A DNA stretch of 64,000 bases, from the NCBI GenBank assembly GCA_016716765.1, contig JADJVA010000020.1, positions 744,001-808,000 on the forward strand, written 5' to 3'. Under the pieces are notes generated by a model that was given only the letters and a program-made list of their open reading frames with translations, made no database searches and had not been told where the DNA came from. Below, in pieces: positions 59,490 to 64,000 of the stretch (the first letter of the stretch is position 1; every line of letters begins with the position of its first letter). This DNA is from Bdellovibrionales bacterium (GTDB taxonomy: Bacteria > Bdellovibrionota > Bdellovibrionia > Bdellovibrionales > UBA1609). A program made the position numbers and the translations under genes.

Positions 59490-60623
59490 TCATTTCACTT
59501 CATATGGCAACTTGCCTGAACAACCAAATTTATTGTCTTGTAACCAAGTAGACATCGTTGAAACCTTTGGTTTGCCGACCAGGTCGGTCCAGAGCAATTT
59601 TTTTCTTTTTGCTACTTCTTCTGTTATCATTGGCCCACCAGGACGAGGAAGTGGTGGAAGTGGAACCTGATCGCAGGTGTTCTTGGAATCGCAAAACTGC
59701 ACTGTTATGATGCAAGAATCACCTTCGCAAACAGTTTTGGACCCTCGAATATCACGATCGGGCTGCTGGTCAAGATATTGAGCGATGAAGTCGAGTAACA
59801 GGACCTTGTCGATTCCTTCTTCACTTGCCATGATAAAAAGAGTTTGGATTCGCAAACGTTCTTCCTCATTCAACCGCGAGTTCGCGGTATAATAGTGGAC
59901 GTATTCGGATCGCATCCAGTCGGCGCGGGTCACCACAAACGCGCGGGAGCCCATATACATACCGCTCTCACAGGCTCTAAAGCTAGTATCCCCGTAACCG
60001 TAGGCGAAGGCGTCGATCTGCAAAATGCTGTTAAAAACCTCGCTAATCAATGAACGACAAGCTTCACTGAGACTGACCCCGCCATTAACGAAGTAGGGGT
60101 CGGCAGCGGATGCACGTGGGCAACCAAATTTCTCTTCAATCTCGTAAGTGGCGTTAACAAGCACTGAGTCTTTTACGTTGACGGTATCGGGATTTGCTAA
60201 ATCAAGCACCCGTGTGCCAATGGGAAACCGAATTTGTGTCAGACGCCAGTCTTGTCCCCCGTAGTTCTCCGTTACAACAGGATCCACAGCCGTATAAAGG
60301 CCGGAACCGTACATATTGTTCGCTCCAGCTTGTGAGCCGTAATTGCTCCAGAATACACGTGCGGAAATATGCGCTTCATTGAGGAGCGACGGATCATTTT
60401 GCGGCCGTTCCGTATCCCAGAAGTCGCCAGGTGCGTGCGATACCCAATTGTAGGTCGTGATGGCCTTATTGAGGGTCACAACTTGCTTCTGAAAATGATT
60501 GACCATGGGAGAGATGTCTACATTGTTGAACATCTGTGCCCCGCGTGCTGTCACTGAAAGCATGGTTAAAATCAAGGTGCCCAGGACCTGCTTTGGTAGA
60601 AAACCGATTTTAATATTCTTCAT
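59490..60623 (-). CDS. Secreted protein with an ADP-ribosyltransferase-like motif
   Basis: 377 residues from ATG 60623 (gggag upstream; GTG at 60635 less likely). After a signal peptide, residues about 80-140 read Ile-Ser-Ala-Arg-Val-Phe-Trp, then Tyr-Gly-Ser-Gly-Leu-Tyr-Thr-Ala-Val-Asp-Pro and Tyr-Gly, with Leu-Thr-Gln-Ile-Arg-Phe-Pro. The Gly-x-Gly-x-Tyr-x-(Ala/Thr)-x-(Asp/Ser) block is the pattern of PARP- and toxin-type ADP-ribosyltransferases. The catalytic Glu is not obvious. I infer a possible ADP-ribosylating enzyme; a plain structural protein is the alternative. Confidence 0.6.
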   Translation of the reverse strand: MKNIKIGFLPKQVLGTLILTMLSVTARGAQMFNNVDISPMVNHFQKQVVTLNKAITTYNWVSHAPGDFWDTERPQNDPSLLNEAHISARVFWSNYGSQAGANNMYGSGLYTAVDPVVTENYGGQDWRLTQIRFPIGTRVLDLANPDTVNVKDSVLVNATYEIEEKFGCPRASAADPYFVNGGVSLSEACRSLISEVFNSILQIDAFAYGYGDTSFRACESGMYMGSRAFVVTRADWMRSEYVHYYTANSRLNEEERLRIQTLFIMASEEGIDKVLLLDFIAQYLDQQPDRDIRGSKTVCEGDSCIITVQFCDSKNTCDQVPLPPLPRPGGPMITEEVAKRKKLLWTDLVGKPKVSTMSTWLQDNKFGCSGKLPYEVK

Positions 60624-61006
60624 TTCTTCTCCCACTGCTAAGTAGCAATTGGCAATATTTCCAAGTCTGTTTCAATTTAATTAGCCATTCAGAAGCATTC
60701 ACTGAAATAGATCACTCAAAGCCCGATACAAAAAATGACTATTGAGCCAGATCACAATATACACTTCTCGTTTCCGACGACTTTTTGCAATCCATGTGCC
60801 TATCCGACCTTTCTCTCCACAAGACATTCTGGTGGTGGGCCACGTCTCGACAGACGCAGAATACCGATGGACTGGGTTGCTCTTTGACCAAAAAATGTAG
60901 CAAAGTGACAAGACTCGTCACTATCCTAGATGTCTGGACCTCGAGCGATCCGAATGAATCGGGTACGAAAGATGCAAGCACTTGTTACCTTTATAAGGAA
61001 ACTAAT
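60624..61006. other. Intergenic stretch upstream of the Fic gene, no gene seen
   Basis: About 380 bases between divergent genes. A 74-codon in-frame extension of the Fic gene crosses it, but it is Trp/Cys/Lys-rich, has no start signal and would precede the true signal peptide. A small GTGAC/GTCAC inverted repeat lies at 60905-60921. Promoters for both genes are expected here. Confidence 0.45.
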
Positions 61007-62143
61007 ATGAAAAGTAATTTTAAGTTCTATTTTTTCAGTTCTCTTATCTCAATGGTTCTGACTTCCTATGCCGCCCAGGCTGAACCTGATACGACTTGCG
61101 ATGAGGTGGTCGGACATCTTCAAACACAGCATCTTAGTGGAATGAGTTTGTGTGATTTGCAAATTCGCTATAAAATTGCGATTGAACGGCTGAAGCGTTC
61201 TGGGATAGAAAATCCACTTCAAATTGGAAACGTAATCGGGCCTCGCTTCATTAATATGTCAGATTGGACAAAATATTTGGCAAAGAATGGCGATTCCGAG
61301 TTTACCGCATGGAAGGTTTACAAGCCTAGCCCACGTACCTGGGGCAACTGGATGAAGGCTTCCGCCATAATAGACGATGAAAAGACCGAAAATGTATTTA
61401 TGGGAAAGAATATCAAAGATATTCAGACTTGGATTTTAGCATTGCATGCGATGGCATTGCACAAACTCTATGCAGTACCAAATGGTCAATATCGCGCGGA
61501 CGTGGAAGAAATCATACCCCTGCATAGTGTAGAGGACGCCTATCCAGTAAAAGACATTCTTGCTATAGCTAATACGCCCTATTTCTCGGAAAAACATCAG
61601 AAAAAATTGATGAACTTTGTGCCCCGGCTTTGCAATGAACGCCAAAGTCAGGCTCCGGTTCCCAAAGCTGAAGCAGGAGCTGTTCCTGAGGCTTTTCAAT
61701 TTAAACACAATCCCGGCGATGTTTCCGAACCCGCGAAATCTTGCGGTGATCTAACGATGGCTATCGCGGACGAAGTCGTTGAGCAAATGGATAGGTGGAC
61801 AGAATATATGAAGAGTCAATTTCACAATCTTTCACTTAATCCTGAGTCTGTAGATGTGGTGGCTTTTGCGGCCAAGGCTCAACAATGGTTTGTGATCATA
61901 CATCCCTTTATCGACGGAAATGGCCGAACGAGTCGCTTGATGATGGATTTTATTTTGCGCAAAGCAGGCCTTCCCACTCCTGTCCTGGACGATCAAAATC
62001 GCGACTTCTTTACCACTCAAGAGGAGTGGGCGGATTTGGTGGGAAGGGGTATGATAAATACCGTTCGAGCGCTCGAGGCTTGTGTTGAGAATCCGTCGGC
62101 CGCCGGTTGTAAAGTCGTATCGAGTGCGCCGCCCCAACAATAA
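61007..62143 (+). CDS. Exported Fic-domain protein (AMPylase-type)
   Basis: 378 residues from the ATG at 61007 (aagga eight bases upstream). The first ~24 residues are a signal peptide (Phe-Phe-Ser-Ser-Leu-Ile-Ser-Met-Val-Leu, ending Ala-Gln-Ala). The Fic domain carries the complete catalytic motif His299-Pro-Phe-Ile-Asp-Gly-Asn-Gly-Arg-Thr-Ser-Arg. Fic enzymes transfer AMP (or other nucleotides) to Ser, Thr or Tyr of target proteins. Most bacterial Fic proteins are cytoplasmic or type IV effectors; a Sec-type signal is unusual. No inhibitory helix motif (Ser/Thr-x-x-x-Glu-Gly/Asn) is evident. Confidence 0.88.
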   Translation: MKSNFKFYFFSSLISMVLTSYAAQAEPDTTCDEVVGHLQTQHLSGMSLCDLQIRYKIAIERLKRSGIENPLQIGNVIGPRFINMSDWTKYLAKNGDSEFTAWKVYKPSPRTWGNWMKASAIIDDEKTENVFMGKNIKDIQTWILALHAMALHKLYAVPNGQYRADVEEIIPLHSVEDAYPVKDILAIANTPYFSEKHQKKLMNFVPRLCNERQSQAPVPKAEAGAVPEAFQFKHNPGDVSEPAKSCGDLTMAIADEVVEQMDRWTEYMKSQFHNLSLNPESVDVVAFAAKAQQWFVIIHPFIDGNGRTSRLMMDFILRKAGLPTPVLDDQNRDFFTTQEEWADLVGRGMINTVRALEACVENPSAAGCKVVSSAPPQQ

Positions 62144-62229
62144 ATTCCGTTCTGATATCGAAGGGAAACGATAAGTATGATAGCAAGCTAATGCCACCTG
62201 GCTCAGAATTCTTGACTCACAGAATCTTG

Positions 62230-62242
62230 GGCCAACCGCCGC
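62230..62242 (-). repeat. Short GGCGGTTGGCC repeat, copy 4 (partial)
   Basis: GGCCAACCGCC, the reverse of the repeat core, 87 bases after the Fic stop; the left part of the unit is degenerate. Confidence 0.45.
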
Positions 62243-62244
62243 CC

Positions 62245-62742
62245 CTATGGATGACCTTTAACTGATTTACCCTGCTTTCTTAACTCGGAGTTAGAGATAA
62301 TCCCATGTTTCTCTATATAATTGGAAACATCTTCATCTCCTATCGGAGCAAAAAAATCACCGTAATATTCTACAAAGATATCTCTCTTTTCATTATATGA
62401 TGACATGATATCATCAATTAATTTTTCATCACAAAACTTATAACATTTCCTTGAGTGTTCATTCATAAATTCCCCATTAAATTTATCAAACAATTTTTCA
62501 ACAACTTTCTGGAGACTTTTTGCAAATGTTGGAGGATTACATAGTGCCACTCTTATGTAAATATGGCCGTCGACTCCTATCATGAATTCTATAAGCGAGT
62601 CATTTGTTTTCAATACAAAATTTAGATATCCATTAAATTGATTCTGTATCTTTTGGAAATTCATTTTATCCAAAAAGATAGCTAGTTCATTTGCGCCCGC
62701 CTTTTTAGATTGGTAATGAAAATTAATAGATGCCATTCCCAT
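62245..62742 (-). CDS. Cytoplasmic protein of unknown function near a toxin gene
   Basis: 165 residues from an ATG at 62742 (gggaag upstream; 62766 and 62736 are alternatives). Mixed alpha/beta, low GC (about 30 percent at many codons), no signal peptide. It lies on the same strand as, and just downstream of, a toxin and its immunity-like gene. Low GC and position suggest a second immunity or accessory gene of the same toxin island; that is conjecture. No family recognised. Confidence 0.6.
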   Translation of the reverse strand: MGMASINFHYQSKKAGANELAIFLDKMNFQKIQNQFNGYLNFVLKTNDSLIEFMIGVDGHIYIRVALCNPPTFAKSLQKVVEKLFDKFNGEFMNEHSRKCYKFCDEKLIDDIMSSYNEKRDIFVEYYGDFFAPIGDEDVSNYIEKHGIISNSELRKQGKSVKGHP

Positions 62743-62904
62743 ACAAATACTTCCCAGTGCTATCAAAAATCGCTAATGTTATTGGAATACTTTAATTCTT
62801 CCCATTTGGGTCCTTTCTTGGCCCAGATCTTATCACAGATCCTGGACCGATTTGGCCCGGCTAGGTCAGAATCGATAAATGAAATTCAGGCCTGAACAAG
62901 ATCG

Positions 62905-63149
62905 CTACTCATCTATTTCATCCGTGAGTATTTTTTTTGCTTGCTCTAACACTTTCTCATAGTCGCTAACAAACGGTTCAGTTAATTCTTTTTCAAGTAA
63001 GCACTCCAGATTCCATAGGGCTCTTTTTCATCATTTGTTAAATTCGTAATCCCATTTTTGAAATCATCATGTCGACCAACAAAGTTAGCAATGACAATGG
63101 CTTCAGCTAAACTAAGTTCAATTGATATTTTTTTGTCTAACTCGTTCAT
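62905..63149 (-). pseudogene. Immunity-type gene with a one-base frameshift
   Basis: The ATG at 63149 overlaps the stop of the toxin gene (ATGA). The first frame runs 55 codons (Ser-Leu-Ala-Glu-Ala-Ile-Val-Ile-Ala-Asn-Phe-Val) and stops at 62982. One more A in the run of five at 63024-63028 would continue it as Ala-Leu-Trp-Asn-Leu-Glu-Cys-Leu-Leu-Glu-Lys-Glu-Leu to a stop at 62905, an 81-residue protein. Small acidic helical proteins of this kind are typical immunity partners. Either it is broken or the sequence lost one A. Confidence 0.65.
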
Positions 63150-64000
63150 AAGCTTCCTCTCTCTAATACGTTCTTAAGCTGTTCGGGACTTAGTCGCCAT
63201 GCGCTAATAAAATTCCCATTAGCATAATCTTTCATAACATTTATTCCGGAGGTAACATCGACATAATGTATGACCTTTTGAGTTTGATGATAAGTTCCCT
63301 CAATCACTTTTGTCGTTGCGGCCTTAATATGACTTTCAATTGAATTGGCAAATTTCAACAGTGTTTCTTTGCCACTATTACCTGTGATTCCAAAAACCTC
63401 AGCATGCTTAAATTTACTTTGAAGTTGACTTGTCAAAGTAATTATCTCTCTAGAAGGGCCCTCTGCAGCCTTCAAGAGGCTCTCGAATTTACCAACTGCT
63501 CCAATTTCATTACCAAGGGTTCTTTTGGTAAATTCAATCAAATCAACAATTTCCACCTTCGAGCTAAATTCTAGTTTCGCCGCAGAAGAAGCAATCACTT
63601 CCCCTGTCTTCGCGATTTCGTTGACTACCGAGCCATCGAAGCCTCGAATTTTTGATGCGATCTTTTTGAAGATATTGGAAAAAGAGCCAAAACTCTTTAC
63701 AGATTTTGAGGCTATCTTTTTGCCAACCACCCCACCAAACATGGGCACGAATGCAGCGACTAAACTTATGCCTCTTTCAACAGGACTCAGTTGATGATCG
63801 CCAAAGGGAGTCTTTCCGGTGAATGCCTCATAGAGCGAAGCAGCTGTCCCAACTACGGGAATGAATCCCAAGCCAATATTAAGGACTTCATCTCCAATGG
63901 ACAGGGTATCGGAGGCAGTTTCCAATTTATCGAGATCCTGACTGTCCATGGATTCTGCAAACAATTCATTGGACACCTTCAGCGAGGCTCTCGCTATCTC
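63146..64000 (-). CDS. C-terminal part of a polymorphic toxin with a colicin-D-like nuclease domain (truncated by window edge)
   Basis: The frame is open to the right edge, so the N-terminus is outside; a GTG at 63976 has no ribosome site. Residues near Gly-Phe-Ile-Pro-Val-Val-Gly-Thr-Ala, followed by Leu-Ser-Pro-Val-Glu-Arg-Gly, match pre-toxin linker domains. The last ~100 residues match the colicin D type: Lys-His-Ala-Glu-Val-Phe-Gly, Gly-Thr-Tyr, Tyr-Ala-Asn-Gly-Asn-Phe-Ile-Ser-Ala-Trp-Arg-Leu-Ser-Pro-Glu-Gln-Leu and a closing Gly-Ser-Leu. Colicin D cleaves tRNA-Arg anticodon loops. The immunity-type gene overlaps its stop. Confidence 0.75.
   Translation of the reverse strand, partial: EIARASLKVSNELFAESMDSQDLDKLETASDTLSIGDEVLNIGLGFIPVVGTAASLYEAFTGKTPFGDHQLSPVERGISLVAAFVPMFGGVVGKKIASKSVKSFGSFSNIFKKIASKIRGFDGSVVNEIAKTGEVIASSAAKLEFSSKVEIVDLIEFTKRTLGNEIGAVGKFESLLKAAEGPSREIITLTSQLQSKFKHAEVFGITGNSGKETLLKFANSIESHIKAATTKVIEGTYHQTQKVIHYVDVTSGINVMKDYANGNFISAWRLSPEQLKNVLERGSL

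Noticed and set aside
1..64000. Prophage or conjugative element
   Set aside because: No integrase, capsid, tail, relaxase or secretion-system gene is visible.

Overview
The window reads as chromosomal DNA of a Gram-negative bacterium, most probably of the Bdellovibrionota (Bdellovibrio-like) group. That is an inference from the gene repertoire: many short lipoproteins and secreted proteins, an rpsA-cmk-sppA neighbourhood, a FliL-like protein, a PpsR kinase regulator, and beta-barrel proteins ending in Phe or Tyr. No 16S gene is present, so the species cannot be named.

Layout. 1-13.8 kb is mostly core: a truncated secreted protein, tRNA-Met, exported proteins, a HEAT-repeat and a coiled-coil membrane protein, dihydroorotase, a gene split by an in-frame stop, an RsmB-type methyltransferase, nrdR-nusB and ppsR. 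13.82-15.78 kb is a cassette with terminal inverted repeats and a 9-bp direct flanking duplication, carrying one secreted-protein gene. 15.8-36.1 kb is again mostly core: LysR regulator, S8 lipoprotein protease, tandem paralogues, an M16 protease pair whose catalytic partner has lost its N-terminus, FliL, L,D-transpeptidase, rhomboid, a methylmalonyl-CoA-epimerase-like gene, HIT, a SppA lacking its usual Ser, rpsA, cmk, a divergent hydantoinase pair and a split receiver/TPR gene. 36.2-50.3 kb is accessory: a secreted PD-(D/E)XK-type nuclease with twelve 70-residue repeats, a short-chain dehydrogenase, an exported ADP-ribosylglycohydrolase, an amidoligase-like giant with an 8 x 8-bp repeat upstream, and an AbiE toxin-antitoxin pair. 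50.3-64 kb holds two glycosyltransferases, a histidine kinase, a run of lipoproteins and secreted proteins (a matrixin, an ADP-ribosyltransferase-like protein, an exported Fic protein), and at the right edge the C-terminus of a polymorphic toxin with a colicin-D-like nuclease domain and a frameshifted immunity-type gene.

The main unexplained structure is a family of ~220-bp interspersed repeats (five near-full copies, one fold-back fragment). Each full copy can form a long hairpin whose arms change together between copies. The copies occur as three inverted pairs, always with the same end outward, and each pair brackets accessory cargo: a secreted protein; the repeat nuclease plus a secreted protein; the AbiE pair. 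The first pair is flanked by the 9-bp duplication. No transposase is visible, so this looks like a non-autonomous cassette system mobilised in trans.

A second theme is exported protein-modifying enzymes (ADP-ribosyltransferase-like, ADP-ribosylglycohydrolase, Fic, amidoligase-like, nuclease, metalloproteases), which would fit interaction with prey, host or competitor cells. Several frame breaks sit in short A runs; some may be sequencing errors.
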